A stretch of 57,919 bases of DNA from Candidatus Zixiibacteriota bacterium (GTDB taxonomy: Bacteria; Zixibacteria; MSB-5A5; GN15; FEB-12), in assembly GCA_019038695.1 (NCBI GenBank), contig JAHOYZ010000005.1:1-57919 (forward strand), read 5' to 3'. Shown piece by piece: positions 48,191 to 57,744 of the stretch. A program made the position numbers and the translations under genes. The notes below the pieces were generated by a model. That model saw nothing but the letters and a program-made list of their open reading frames with translations, had not been told where the DNA came from and did no database searches. The number at the start of each line of letters is the position of its first letter. Within the stretch, counting starts at the first letter, position 1.

Positions 48191-48332
48191 ACAGACTTTT
48201 TCTGCTCTACAGTCTCTTAATCAAGGATACTGTAGATTCTTTCGGTTTATCAAAGTAAAGATATGCTTCACAAGCTCAACCGGCAACCCAAAAATTGGCT
48301 CGGTTTCCCGGCCAAATCAGCTATATTGCCAC

Positions 48333-48893
48333 ATGTTAGATATTGTCTTCCAGACGCCGCGGCTTGTGATTCGTAAGGCTGTCCCCTCTGATCACGATGT
48401 TGAGTTGTACTACGCCCTGTGGAGCAATCCGAAAGTGATGACCTTCGTTGGATTCCCAGAGGGTCTAAAAATGACTCGCGAGGATATCCGGAACCAGCTC
48501 GCTGGCTGTAACGAGACCGAATATGACCGGCTGCTGATCGTCGAGTTGAAGGATACTAACCAACCGATCGGTGAATGCAAACTTGGATTGCCCAACTCCG
48601 ATGACATAGCCGGCACTGATGTCAAACTCCTGCCGGAGTTCTGGCGCAATGGGTACGGCAGCGAAGTCAAACGCGGCCTGGTTGAGTACCTACTTGCCCA
48701 CACCGACTGCAAAGCGATCAAAGCTACCCCCAACAAACTCAATATCGCCTCGCAAAAAATGCAGGAGTCGGTAGGCGGAAAATGTGTCGGTGAGGACACC
48801 TATCATTTCCCCGAGAAAATGCGCTCGTACACTGTTGATCTGGACCTCTACATTTATCATGTCTCACGAACCGACTACGAGCGCAACAAGTAG
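48333..48893 (+). CDS. GNAT acetyltransferase (RimJ/RimL type)
   Basis: 186 residues. FQTPRLVIRKAVPSDHD at the start, IGECKLGL in beta4, and an acetyl-CoA binding segment LLPEFWRNGYGSEVKRGLVEYL (quoted in part) are typical. NKLNIASQKMQESVGGK is the later helix that RimL-like enzymes share. The substrate cannot be read. Neither the ATG at 48333 nor its surroundings have a clear ribosome binding site. Confidence 0.85.
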   Translation: MLDIVFQTPRLVIRKAVPSDHDVELYYALWSNPKVMTFVGFPEGLKMTREDIRNQLAGCNETEYDRLLIVELKDTNQPIGECKLGLPNSDDIAGTDVKLLPEFWRNGYGSEVKRGLVEYLLAHTDCKAIKATPNKLNIASQKMQESVGGKCVGEDTYHFPEKMRSYTVDLDLYIYHVSRTDYERNK

Positions 48894-48912
48894 GCACCTT
48901 GCCTAGCGTCCT

Positions 48913-49386
48913 CTATGGTATCATATGGGCGCAGCCGTTACCGACTTCGTAGCAAGTCCAGAACTCTACTTCAAGACCGCACTTGTTGTTTTCGTCGCAT
49001 TGTCGGTCGTTGTGAGGACCATCGACGGCCAATCCAGGCAGAGCATGTTTGTCGAATGTCACGATAATCGCATCCAGAATCGGTCCCACTGTTTTTAGGT
49101 CATCGGCGAAGTAATCACCCCGAGTGGAAACCACAACCACAGCCAGTCCGTTGAGTGCTTTGGCCGCTGCGGTCTTGTCCTCTGCGCCAAGGTGTTTCTC
49201 GGCTGCTACTATGATATCCAACATGGTCGCATTCAGGTCCGCGTTCGCTATTGCCATGCTGGTGAAAGACGCACGAACCTCCTCCAGCTTAATCTTGACC
49301 TCACATATGTCTGTGCAGCATCCCACAGACAGAACAACGAGTGCCAGCAAAGTTAATACAAAAACAACAGATCGTAGCTTTTCCAT
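48913..49386 (-). CDS. Small lipoprotein
   Basis: 157 residues. The N terminus is a lipoprotein signal (MEKLRSVVFVLTLLALVVLSVGC, with lipobox LSVGC and Cys about 23). The middle (30-115) is helical and Ala-rich. The C terminus has four further Cys residues (RQCDENNKCG, WTCYEVGNGC), which may form disulfides. I recognise no family. Confidence 0.7.
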   Translation of the reverse strand: MEKLRSVVFVLTLLALVVLSVGCCTDICEVKIKLEEVRASFTSMAIANADLNATMLDIIVAAEKHLGAEDKTAAAKALNGLAVVVVSTRGDYFADDLKTVGPILDAIIVTFDKHALPGLAVDGPHNDRQCDENNKCGLEVEFWTCYEVGNGCAHMIP

Positions 49387-49471
49387 TTCACTCTCCTTGG
49401 TTTATTCCTTCAAATCAATTGATGTTCATTAGGGATATTTAGTGAATTCAAGACGAGAAAAGCTATATAAA

Positions 49472-52243
49472 TTATTCCGGACCGGAAGACGGCTCGGTTA
49501 GGATGCCGACCGCCTCACCAAGCTCAGCATTCAAAAGCACTTTTAGTATTTGCCCATCCGTTGATTTGGGAACATCAATTAACCGTATCGTGTCCGCCAG
49601 CGAAGCATACTTTGGTAATACTTCGGGAAGAATATTGCGCTGGCCCAAGAGGAAGTCTTCATTAAAAGCTATACCGTCATCGTCGGGGTATAGGGGGATA
49701 TAGCGAATATCAGCCTCAACAAGGTCCTGGAAAAAATGTGTCCCGAAAGAAAGATCGGGGACATAGTTGCCCTTCTGTCGGGCGATCTCAATAAGCGCGG
49801 CTGTGTTGTTAATGTCGGAATAAATCACACTAACACCCAATCGGATATCCCCACGACTGCCCCACCGTCCCGGCCCCATCAGAATGAATTGTCGTCTGGG
49901 CAGGAGCTTATTAAGCTTCCCTACGGCACGACCCACATCAATCATTTCCGCGCGAGAACCCAGCTCGCCGTAGGCTGTCGGGTTGACGTAAACAATATGG
50001 GTAATGTCCGGCACAAGGCCGTTCGAAATATACTTGCGTGCCGAGAAAATCATCTTGTCGCGGGGCGTGTCTTTGGGAATCGGCGATGGGGCACTTAGGT
50101 CGCTATGACTCTGCGAACGGCACTGTAGGAGATAGAAGTGTTTTCCGTTGGACGCAAACTCGATATCAACAGGCACGCCCATAGTCTCCTGTAGTATATT
50201 CAAGATCGCCCCGACCTGTTTCACAAACGGAGTTCGTGTGATTAATCCTTCAAAGGTAATGGCCAGATTATCCCGATCGGGATCAAGACTCAGCCCCGAC
50301 GGCAACCGTAGATGACCGTCTTCGTAAATTGAAGCCATTTGATTGATTCCAGGAATTTCAAAGGCCACATCCCTGAGGAATCTATTAATCTCGATAGTTT
50401 CGAAAGTGTTGGATTCCAAGTTGATCACGTCAATCATCTTAGGGGAATACCTGGCTGTTTCTTCGGGACTGGCATTAACTCTCAGTCCGGGTTGACCGGG
50501 GGCAATCAGAACCGGGTAATCATCGCTGAGACGATCGACAGCCCGCGTTCCGAGGCCTGGTACCAGCCTGATTAAGCCATCTTCACGCTTAATTCTGGGG
50601 GACCAACGGAACTCGTTCTGGCTGAATGCCACCCCCGCAAAGGATGGCAGAAAGTAGTTGCCCACCCGTGAGCCTACAACCCGTTGAATCATAATGCCCA
50701 TTTCCTCGCCGAAATCAATCAGCCCCCGCTCCGTCCTGTACTCAATCGGATCAGGGCCGAAAGTGGATGCGTAGACTTCGGCGACGGCATCAAGTAACGC
50801 CGCCAGTCGTTGTCGCCGGGGACCCTGGTTGGCCACGAACAGGCTCTTGTACTTGCCGGAGAACACGGCCCCAATGCGATCTTCGAGAATACTGGAACTA
50901 CGAACAATGAGTGGATGATCGCCCAAGTCACTCAGAGCGGCGGACAGGCCATTGACGATATCCGGGGGGAATCGAGCACTCTTGAAAGTTTGTACGATAT
51001 ACGGATATTCAAACCGAACTTGATCGATTGGTTTGTATTTCTGCTCAACAACCTCGTCGAAGTTGTTGTAGTGCATAAAATGAAGGAGAACGTCGGAAGT
51101 TATGTGATATGTCTTGGGGATTTTCACGTTGCTCAGCAGCGGGATTTTTTTGGCCTTCTTCTTGAGAATCTGTCTGGCCAGGTACAGTCCAGCACTCTTG
51201 CCGCCCAACTTGCCTTGCGAATCAGAACTGAACACCACTCTGTTGAGCAGGCCGTAGAAATCACTCACTTCAATGAAGTGTTTCGCCACGATGATATACT
51301 GGAGTTGATCTGAGAGAAAGCGTCGAATGAGTGATACGCCAATCCCGCGCTTATTAGGTGATTCGATCTCCGGATCTTCTGAAGCCAGATGATGATAGCG
51401 ACGTATGGCATCAGCCACCTCGGCGAGTGACATATTCCGATTAACCACCTGCACCAGGAAACTAAGCTTGTCTTCCTGAATCCATTTTTGAATCAGCGCC
51501 AGGATTTCATCATCGCTCAGATTATCAGCGGCTATCTTGAAAACATCCGTACCTAGTTCGGCCGTGAAACCGGTTGCTCGGGTTTGATGCGGCTGATTCC
51601 AGTCCGCAGGTCGTTCTTCATTAATCGCCACTTCAGTTGGCATAAATGTCTGAAAAAGGCGTTCTGCCTCAGCTACTCCGCCCCAGCAAAGGTGATTGAG
51701 CATCTTGCGAGCTACATTTATATACAGATTACGATCTGTTTGTTTGAGCATCCGTAGCACCACCCGCCACCCCTCAAGAGAATCACTAGAATCGTCTTGC
51801 TGTCCATTCTGCCACTCGCTGACAATATGACGCATCTTCTGGTGCATTATGCGGTGTCCGATGCGACCGGCGATAATGTGAATCAGCTTCCTCTCTCCAT
51901 TGAGAAAAGGGCCCTCATCACATCCCGGCATCTCTTTGGTGTAGTAAACGGAAATGGTGCCAAATACAATATCACCGGCAACGATATCGGCAGTCTGAAC
52001 CCACTTGCTTTCAGAAAAATCAGGGGATGTCCAGACCCTGTCCTCCAAACTGAATTTCACCCTACAAAGGCTGGGGTATTGCCACCCGGCAGGAATGGCT
52101 GCGACAGTCTTCTTAACAATCTCGTCTGTGCTGGCATCCGGCTCTCGCAGAATTTCTTCTACCTGGTAAAGACAGTTGAGTTCCTTGGCGCGTTCCTGCA
52201 AAGCCTCGAAAAGCTTATCAACTGATTTCTTCTGGTCGCTCAT
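49472..52243 (-). CDS. PEP/pyruvate-binding domain protein with N-terminal sensor-like region
   Basis: 923 residues. Residues 1-150 resemble a coiled-coil/GAF-like sensor (ERAKELNCLYQVEEIL; GDIVFGTISVYYTKE). The middle (about 340-720) is a PPDK/PEP-synthase N-terminal ATP-grasp domain: GKLGGKSAGLYLARQIL, PLIVRSSSILEDRIGAVFSG, and an ending HFYLLQCRSQS. The phosphohistidine swivel domain (GGxTSHxA) and the PEP-binding barrel of true PPDK are absent. About 190 further residues contain FILMGPGRWGSRGDIRLG. Such proteins are widespread but have no established function; a nucleotide-dependent phosphotransfer or sensor role is inference. Confidence 0.8.
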   Translation of the reverse strand: MSDQKKSVDKLFEALQERAKELNCLYQVEEILREPDASTDEIVKKTVAAIPAGWQYPSLCRVKFSLEDRVWTSPDFSESKWVQTADIVAGDIVFGTISVYYTKEMPGCDEGPFLNGERKLIHIIAGRIGHRIMHQKMRHIVSEWQNGQQDDSSDSLEGWRVVLRMLKQTDRNLYINVARKMLNHLCWGGVAEAERLFQTFMPTEVAINEERPADWNQPHQTRATGFTAELGTDVFKIAADNLSDDEILALIQKWIQEDKLSFLVQVVNRNMSLAEVADAIRRYHHLASEDPEIESPNKRGIGVSLIRRFLSDQLQYIIVAKHFIEVSDFYGLLNRVVFSSDSQGKLGGKSAGLYLARQILKKKAKKIPLLSNVKIPKTYHITSDVLLHFMHYNNFDEVVEQKYKPIDQVRFEYPYIVQTFKSARFPPDIVNGLSAALSDLGDHPLIVRSSSILEDRIGAVFSGKYKSLFVANQGPRRQRLAALLDAVAEVYASTFGPDPIEYRTERGLIDFGEEMGIMIQRVVGSRVGNYFLPSFAGVAFSQNEFRWSPRIKREDGLIRLVPGLGTRAVDRLSDDYPVLIAPGQPGLRVNASPEETARYSPKMIDVINLESNTFETIEINRFLRDVAFEIPGINQMASIYEDGHLRLPSGLSLDPDRDNLAITFEGLITRTPFVKQVGAILNILQETMGVPVDIEFASNGKHFYLLQCRSQSHSDLSAPSPIPKDTPRDKMIFSARKYISNGLVPDITHIVYVNPTAYGELGSRAEMIDVGRAVGKLNKLLPRRQFILMGPGRWGSRGDIRLGVSVIYSDINNTAALIEIARQKGNYVPDLSFGTHFFQDLVEADIRYIPLYPDDDGIAFNEDFLLGQRNILPEVLPKYASLADTIRLIDVPKSTDGQILKVLLNAELGEAVGILTEPSSGPE

Positions 52244-52328
52244 CAGGTCTCAACACCTCTTCCAATTCCATTATCAACACCCGACTGATCGCCACTGAGG
52301 ACGTCCAGCCAGGCATGAAAACTCGATA

Positions 52329-53612
52329 TTACACCCATCCACGGTCGCGACACGCATGGGCAACGCGATCAATGGCAATTGCATAGGCAGCGTCGCGCAT
52401 AAACAGTTTGCGCTTGCGGGCCAATTCGCTGACCGAGGCAAAAGCCGAAGTCATCTTGGTGTCCAATTTTTCAAGGACTTCGTTTTTTTCCCAAAAGTAG
52501 TTGGTGTTGGACTGCACCTGTTCGAAATAGCTGCAGGTAACACCGCCAGCGTTGGCCAGAAAGTCCGGAATGATAAAAATGCCACGTTCCTTAAGAACAG
52601 CATCCGCCTCGGGAGTGGTCGGACCATTGGCACCCTCGGCAACAACTTTGACTTTCGAACTAATCCGGGTAACGGTTTCCCCGGTGATCTGGTTCTCCAG
52701 AGCAGCCGGAATCAAGATATCGACATCCTGGTCAATCCAGGCATCACCGTCCTGAACCTCATACCCAAGATCACGGGCCTTATCCTTGTCTATCCCGCCA
52801 AAGCGATCAGTAATCTCCAGCATTGCCTTGAGTTTGATTCCATCTTTTTTGACAAACGCATACGATTTCTGGTCAGCCTGATCCCAGCTGGACACACAGA
52901 TCACTTTGCCACCCATCTGTTCGTAAAGCTTGATTGCATACTGAGAGACATTCCCAAAACCCTGGACCGATGCGCAGGTATCTTCTGGTTGTATCCCAAG
53001 CTCTTTCAGTGCTTCACGGATAGTGAAGACAACTCCAAATCCAGTGGCCTCGGTACGACCCTGCGAGCCACCCATTCCAATTGGCTTACCAGTTATGAAT
53101 CCAGGGAATTTGCCACCGTGGATGTGTTCATATTCATCCAGCATCCAAAGCATATGTTGAGCGTTGGTCATTACGTCAGGAGCGGGAATATCCGCCACCG
53201 GCCCGACATTCCTGGCCAGTTGGCGTACCCAGCCCCGGCATATCGCCTCTTGTTCACGCGCACTGAGATTATGCGGATCACAGATCACACCACCCTTGCC
53301 ACCGCCGAGTGGAATGTCGACTACAGCACATTTCCACGTCATCCACATCGACAAAGCGCGAACGGTATCGACTGTTTCCTGGGGATGAAATCGAATACCG
53401 CCTTTGCATGGTCCCCGGGCATCATTGTGCTGTACGCGGAAGCCTCGGAAAACCTGTACCGTGCCGTCGTCCATTCTGACCGGGATGCTGAAATGGTATT
53501 CTCTCAACGGATTGCGCAACAGGTCACGAACGGGAGCTTCCAACTCCAAGGCATCAGCAACGTGATCAAACTGAGCCTGAGCCATTTCAAATGCGTTAAA
53601 CGCCTTGCTCAT
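52329..53612 (-). CDS. gdhA: Glutamate dehydrogenase (Glu/Leu/Phe/Val family)
   Basis: About 427 residues from ATG 53612 (GAGGGTGAAGTG upstream); the frame opens further upstream without support. Key motifs: PCKGGIRFHP with the substrate-binding Lys, GGGKGGVICDP (catalytic Lys region), PAPDVMTN, the NAD(P) site QGFGNVSQYA and ANAGGVTCSYFE. The length fits the hexameric short GDH. It interconverts glutamate and 2-oxoglutarate with ammonia. Cofactor choice is not certain from the sequence. A 423-codon frame lies opposite on the plus strand and is an artefact. Confidence 0.94.
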   Translation of the reverse strand: MSKAFNAFEMAQAQFDHVADALELEAPVRDLLRNPLREYHFSIPVRMDDGTVQVFRGFRVQHNDARGPCKGGIRFHPQETVDTVRALSMWMTWKCAVVDIPLGGGKGGVICDPHNLSAREQEAICRGWVRQLARNVGPVADIPAPDVMTNAQHMLWMLDEYEHIHGGKFPGFITGKPIGMGGSQGRTEATGFGVVFTIREALKELGIQPEDTCASVQGFGNVSQYAIKLYEQMGGKVICVSSWDQADQKSYAFVKKDGIKLKAMLEITDRFGGIDKDKARDLGYEVQDGDAWIDQDVDILIPAALENQITGETVTRISSKVKVVAEGANGPTTPEADAVLKERGIFIIPDFLANAGGVTCSYFEQVQSNTNYFWEKNEVLEKLDTKMTSAFASVSELARKRKLFMRDAAYAIAIDRVAHACRDRGWV

Positions 53613-53907
53613 CACTTCACCCTCTGAACAATGTGTGGGTCTGAATTCAGGCGACGGAAAGCCGCGCCGTGTATAGTGGATCGTAATAGATGGCACTGAC
53701 TCACTCCTGCCTGGGGAAGGCTACGAAATCTGCAATTGAAGCGACTCAACATCTGTCACAACTCACAAAAGAATGTTACCTATTCCACAGGCGATCATAC
53801 CTTGGCACCCTAATTCTGTCAAGCCGAATCGGAGCCTAAAGTAACGATTTATCCGGGTTCAGGCCAGCAGGTAGCCGCAGAAAAGGACGAGAATGGGTGT
53901 TGAGAAT

Positions 53908-54354
53908 TCAGTAGGTTAAGTTGCTAGCTCTTGTTCGCTGATCATTGACTTTCAGCCTCATTCCTGGAGCGTCCTCAGGACGCTCTACAAAACCTCGGTT
54001 CAGGTAGAAGGACGTTTTACCACTTGCTGAGAATAGCTGGATGTCCCTCAATCCAGCGGATTTGCATTCTTCCACTAACATGCGAAGGATGGTTGATCCT
54101 ACTCCTTTACCTTGGTGCGACGGTCTTACGATCATGTCATAGATCATGCCATAGAGGACACCGTCCGACACAACTCGCCCAACCCCCACGAGTTGATCAC
54201 CATCATATGCCACTACCAGATACCAACTATTCGCCAGCGCGTGTGACAATTCTACCGAATCCACTCGATATTTAGAATTCCAACCCGTGGTCTCGAAAAG
54301 CTCCAGATACTCGACGGGATCAGGTACTTCATTCTTGTAAGAAATTTCTGTCAT
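53908..54354 (-). CDS. GNAT acetyltransferase
   Basis: 148 residues from ATG 54354 (GGAAGAG upstream); the frame extends upstream with no family resemblance. It shows LVVAYDGDQLVGVGRVVSDG, then IVRPSHQGKGVGSTILRMLV with the acetyl-CoA P-loop QGKGVG, and a late FYLNRGFVERPE. This is a single-domain GNAT enzyme with an unknown substrate. The 295 bp between it and the dehydrogenase gene contain no gene that I can see. Confidence 0.88.
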   Translation of the reverse strand: MTEISYKNEVPDPVEYLELFETTGWNSKYRVDSVELSHALANSWYLVVAYDGDQLVGVGRVVSDGVLYGMIYDMIVRPSHQGKGVGSTILRMLVEECKSAGLRDIQLFSASGKTSFYLNRGFVERPEDAPGMRLKVNDQRTRASNLTY

Positions 54355-54416
54355 ATTGCTCTTCCAGTGAACGTGAAGCGCAGGGTGTCTGCGTCTGCCG
54401 CAGCCGATTGTTATCC

Positions 54417-54863
54417 CTATTCGTCTATATGGCTTAGAAGCAACGGCTCTTCCTTCGCGTTGCTTCTGCTGAAATGCACGATGCGTCCAATCAGAAGTTG
54501 CTCGTACTCCGGAAGAGTGTCGTTGACGACTTCGCACTCAGACGTCTTCAAAGAACCGGGCAAGAGAGGAACTCCAAGCTGACCTGTTTCAATCTGCAAG
54601 CCATCAAACTTATCAACATCGGCGCTATGGCCTTCGCCAAAGCGAAGAGCGAGATCCTTTTGACTTTCAGAGAGAACACTTACCCCAAACACTCTACTCT
54701 CGATAATTGCCTTCCGGGTGGTGCTCTGTTTGCCTAAACAAAGCATTATCTTATCGGAGTCTACCTGGGTCGCCCAACAGCAGGTCATACCGTAGCGGCG
54801 GCCATTTAAGATGGTTGTGACGATATAACAACCGTAGGTCAACGCTTCGCATCTCTCAGCCAT
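54417..54863 (-). CDS. Flavin reductase-like FMN-binding protein
   Basis: 148 residues with the flavin reductase-like split-barrel pattern: LTYGCYIVTTILNGRRYGMT, the segment KIMLCLGKQSTTRKAI, and FGVSVLSESQKDLALRFG, followed by EYEQLLIGRIVHFS. It binds FMN by family resemblance. An inverted repeat lies 61 bp upstream of its start. Confidence 0.85.
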   Translation of the reverse strand: MAERCEALTYGCYIVTTILNGRRYGMTCCWATQVDSDKIMLCLGKQSTTRKAIIESRVFGVSVLSESQKDLALRFGEGHSADVDKFDGLQIETGQLGVPLLPGSLKTSECEVVNDTLPEYEQLLIGRIVHFSRSNAKEEPLLLSHIDE

Positions 54864-55212
54864 CAGTTTCTTTTCTCCTCGATTAACGTTTTAGGTAACA
54901 GGCATAACGTCATGAATGTCTTGTTGACCCAATGGTCAAATGTTAGCTCGCTAATCAATTGAATATAACTCGAAATCTATGTAGTCTTCCCATTATTAAG
55001 ACCAGATGCAAGTTAGTGATTCTGTCTTTGTCTTGTCAAAGTATTTAGGTTTCTGTTCAACGGGTGTCTGCTGATCAACATAAAATGGATATTCGGTGGT
55101 TATGGGATTTATGTATAGCCTGGGGATTTGGATATGACAGCGGGACCGCGGCTCAGGCGATTGTGCTGAGGCTGGTCGTGGTACTGACGACATAAACAGC
55201 AGATGGCCTCAG
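54864..55212. other. Intergenic segment with one inverted repeat
   Basis: 349 bp without a recognisable gene. It holds TTGACC-CAAT-GGTCAA at 54924-54939. The rest is AT-rich with no clear promoter or RNA. Confidence 0.5.
54924..54939. promoter_or_regulatory. Inverted repeat TTGACC-CAAT-GGTCAA
   Basis: Perfect six-base arms with a four-base spacer, 61 bases upstream of the flavin reductase-like gene. The minus-strand half TTGACC could also serve as a -35 box, so this may be an operator over a promoter. Confidence 0.4.
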
Positions 55213-55932
55213 CTACTTCAGATATTCCAGGGTCATCTTGCCGTCAGACAATTTCGCATAACTGAAGTGATTGATAAAATCCCCTGTGTTCAGATAGACG
55301 CCGTTGCCAAACTCTTTGATGACCGGGATATGAAGATGCCCTATAGCTACAAAGTCGTATCCTTCAGTCAGTTGCGCCTCGGCGTACTCTTCGTAGTCTT
55401 TGGCAAAAACGTGATCGCGACGGGCAGTGTAACGACGTGATGATCCAGAGACTTTTTTCGCCAGCGGCATAGCCCAGTCGGGTGGCAATTTGCGATAGAG
55501 CCAGATGTTCACCGGGTGGCGGAGAATTCGTTTGAGAAAACGATAACCACGATCAGCTTTCGCTAGGCCGTCCCCATGTATCAAATGCAAACGCTGACCT
55601 TCGTGCGAAAGGTCCAGAGTATCGCGATGAACCCTCAGGTGCAGCTGTTTCTCGAAGAAATCACCCATCCAGAAATCATGGTTGCCACTGACATAATCGA
55701 CTGTGATCCCCTGTTCCACCAAGCGACTTAGCCAACACAGGACGTCATGGTACTCTTTGGGGATGGCATGATGATACTCGAACCAGAAGTCGAATAGATC
55801 TCCCAGTATTACCAACCGCCCTCCATCGGCTCTGATCAGTTCGAACAGAGAAGCGATCTTATCTCGCTTGAGTTGCTCTTGCTCGGGACTGCCACAACCC
55901 AAGTGGGCATCTGAGAAAATATACAGTACCAT
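55213..55932 (-). CDS. lpxH: UDP-2,3-diacylglucosamine diphosphatase
   Basis: About 239 residues from ATG 55932. The calcineurin-like metallophosphoesterase motifs are complete: FSDAHLG, GDLFDFWFEY, GNHDFWMG, HGDG and GHLHIP, with the family-specific W and FWFEYHHAI pieces. LpxH removes UMP from UDP-2,3-diacylglucosamine in lipid A synthesis, so the organism has an LPS outer membrane. No strong ribosome binding site is visible. Other lipid A genes are not in the window. Confidence 0.87.
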   Translation of the reverse strand: MVLYIFSDAHLGCGSPEQEQLKRDKIASLFELIRADGGRLVILGDLFDFWFEYHHAIPKEYHDVLCWLSRLVEQGITVDYVSGNHDFWMGDFFEKQLHLRVHRDTLDLSHEGQRLHLIHGDGLAKADRGYRFLKRILRHPVNIWLYRKLPPDWAMPLAKKVSGSSRRYTARRDHVFAKDYEEYAEAQLTEGYDFVAIGHLHIPVIKEFGNGVYLNTGDFINHFSYAKLSDGKMTLEYLK

Positions 55933-56132
55933 AGGGTGCAATATACACCAAAACCAAGCGCTGGTCAGGAAGTTTATCAATCAGATTTCTGGCGTTGATT
56001 TACACGGTTAACTTGACAAACGGCCTACTTCGTGAGGTTTTTTTTAGCTTTCCCGCATCTTCCCCAATCAATCATATTGGACTAGTCAAACTTGTCCGTC
56101 TGCCATAAGCAGACAATACGGAGACCAAATAG

Positions 56133-56699
56133 ATGGCTGAGGAGAAAAAAAAGAAAGAGGTGTTTCTCACCACTCCTTCACTAGTCGGCAAAAAAATGTA
56201 CTTGAGGACAGCAACCGCTGAAGACGTAGTAAACTTTCAGAAGTGGCGACTGCTTGGTGAACCGCAGTCAATGAGCTGTCGAATGGCCAGCCTGATTACT
56301 CCCGCTCAGGCCGCAGAGAGATACGCAAAGAAAGAAGCCCCCTTCGATAACCTGGAACTTGCGGTAGTCCTCAAAAAGGATCACATTCTTGTTGGCAAAG
56401 CAGTATCTTTCGATTACAATCACCTCAACCGTTCTGCCGAACTGGGACTGATAATCGATCCCGATGAACATGAGAAGGGGTACGGCAAGGAGGCGTTGCA
56501 TTTACTCTACAAGTATCTCTTCAAACAACGCGGTCTGTACAAGGTCTATGCCCAGACGGCGGAGTTTAACAAACCGGCTATGAAGTTACTTGAGAGTCTG
56601 AGATTTAAGAAAGACGCCACACTGCGTAATCACTATTTCTACGACGGTAGCTTTCACGCCGGACTGATCTATTCCCTGCTTCTCTCCGAGTTCGAATAA
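56133..56699 (+). CDS. GNAT acetyltransferase (RimJ/RimL or SpeG-like)
   Basis: 188 residues. After a Lys-rich start (EEKKKKEVF), the fold is clear: VGKKMYLRTATAEDVVNFQKW, LVGKAVSFDYNHLNRSAELG, then DEHEKGYGKEALHLLYKYLF with the acetyl-CoA loop, and FNKPAMKLLESLRFKKDA. This is typical of ribosomal-protein or polyamine acetyltransferases; the substrate is unknown. GGAGA precedes the ATG. Confidence 0.87.
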   Translation: MAEEKKKKEVFLTTPSLVGKKMYLRTATAEDVVNFQKWRLLGEPQSMSCRMASLITPAQAAERYAKKEAPFDNLELAVVLKKDHILVGKAVSFDYNHLNRSAELGLIIDPDEHEKGYGKEALHLLYKYLFKQRGLYKVYAQTAEFNKPAMKLLESLRFKKDATLRNHYFYDGSFHAGLIYSLLLSEFE

Positions 56700-56718
56700 G
56701 GATCACTAAGCCGGGGCA

Positions 56719-57744
56719 TTACGAGTCTTCTGGGGGCGACGGGGGTGGCGAAGACGGCTCAACCGAAGTAGCAGATTCTTCCGGGACTGATTCAGCATTA
56801 TTTAAAGCGGGTGGCTGCGGTAACGGCTCAACCGAAGCAGCAGGTTCTTCCGGGCTTAATTCAGCGCTTACCGACACAACTGTACCAGACGAGGTTGAAC
56901 CTGGTGAAACCGGCTCCGATGGTGGTGCCACATCCCCGCCCCTAATATGGCTCACGGCGGAATTGAGCTTGATCAGTTCCGCCCGAGCCTTCGTGGCGAA
57001 GTCCTGATCTTTGGAGGCATACAGCACGGAGCGGGATACATTGATTACAGCTGGCTTGTTAAAGCCATCAGTTCCATACTCAGCTGCCTGCTCCAATGAT
57101 CCTCCCTGCGCACCAACACCGGGGATAAGTAACGGCATATCGTCAGCAACTGCCCGGATCTCCTTTAGCTGTTCAGGCGCAGTAGCACCGATCACCAACC
57201 CACAGTTGCCAGTCTTGTTCCAGTAAGCAACTTTCTCAGCTACCACATGATAGAGTGGCTTACCGCTTACATCAAGCATCTGGAAATCCTTCGATCCTGA
57301 ATTCGAGGTAAGACATAAGATGAAAACCCCTTTGTCCTTGTACTCGAGGAACGGTCGCAGGGAATCGTAACCCATATATGGGCTTAGCGTGACCCAGTCC
57401 CCTCCCAACCCTTCGAAAACAGCCTTGGCATAATGGCTAGCCGTATTACCTATGTCGCCCCGCTTGGCATCAATAATCACCGGTACATCCTTGGGAATAC
57501 GATCCACGATCATTCGCAAAAGCGAGATTCCATCGTAACCATAGGATTCATAGAAAGCAAGATTCGGCTTATAGGCACAAACAACATCTTTGGTGGCCTC
57601 CACAATCTGGAGCGCGAAATCGAACATCCCCTTGGCATTCCTTGTATATTCGGAAGGCATACGTTTGGGGTCAAGGTCTAATCCCAGACAGATCATCGAT
57701 TTGGCTTTTGACTGAGCATTCAGCAACTTATCCAGCGCGTTCAT
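56719..57744 (-). CDS. pyrF: Orotidine 5'-phosphate decarboxylase with disordered C-terminal tail
   Basis: 341 residues from ATG 57744 (GAGGA upstream), which overlaps the pyrD stop as ATGA. The catalytic DAKRGDIGNTASHY lies at about 92-105, with MICLGLDLDPKRMP before it and LIPGVGAQGGSLEQA later; this is the long type 2 OMP decarboxylase. It makes UMP. After about residue 262, an unusual tail of about 75 residues rich in Pro, Ser, Glu and Val (PEEPAASVEP, PEESATSVEP) is added, with two near-identical 30-bp coding repeats 69 bp apart. The tail is not needed for the known fold; its role is unclear. Confidence 0.93.
   Translation of the reverse strand: MNALDKLLNAQSKAKSMICLGLDLDPKRMPSEYTRNAKGMFDFALQIVEATKDVVCAYKPNLAFYESYGYDGISLLRMIVDRIPKDVPVIIDAKRGDIGNTASHYAKAVFEGLGGDWVTLSPYMGYDSLRPFLEYKDKGVFILCLTSNSGSKDFQMLDVSGKPLYHVVAEKVAYWNKTGNCGLVIGATAPEQLKEIRAVADDMPLLIPGVGAQGGSLEQAAEYGTDGFNKPAVINVSRSVLYASKDQDFATKARAELIKLNSAVSHIRGGDVAPPSEPVSPGSTSSGTVVSVSAELSPEEPAASVEPLPQPPALNNAESVPEESATSVEPSSPPPSPPEDS

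Noticed and set aside
50145-50165. Second GACGCAAA (GEMM signature)
   Set aside because: It lies inside the coding sequence of the PEP/pyruvate-binding protein and has no surrounding aptamer structure.
52356-53627. 423-codon open frame on the plus strand opposite glutamate dehydrogenase
   Set aside because: The minus strand encodes a textbook dehydrogenase with all motifs. The plus-strand translation has no recognisable domain and exists because of codon bias on the other strand.
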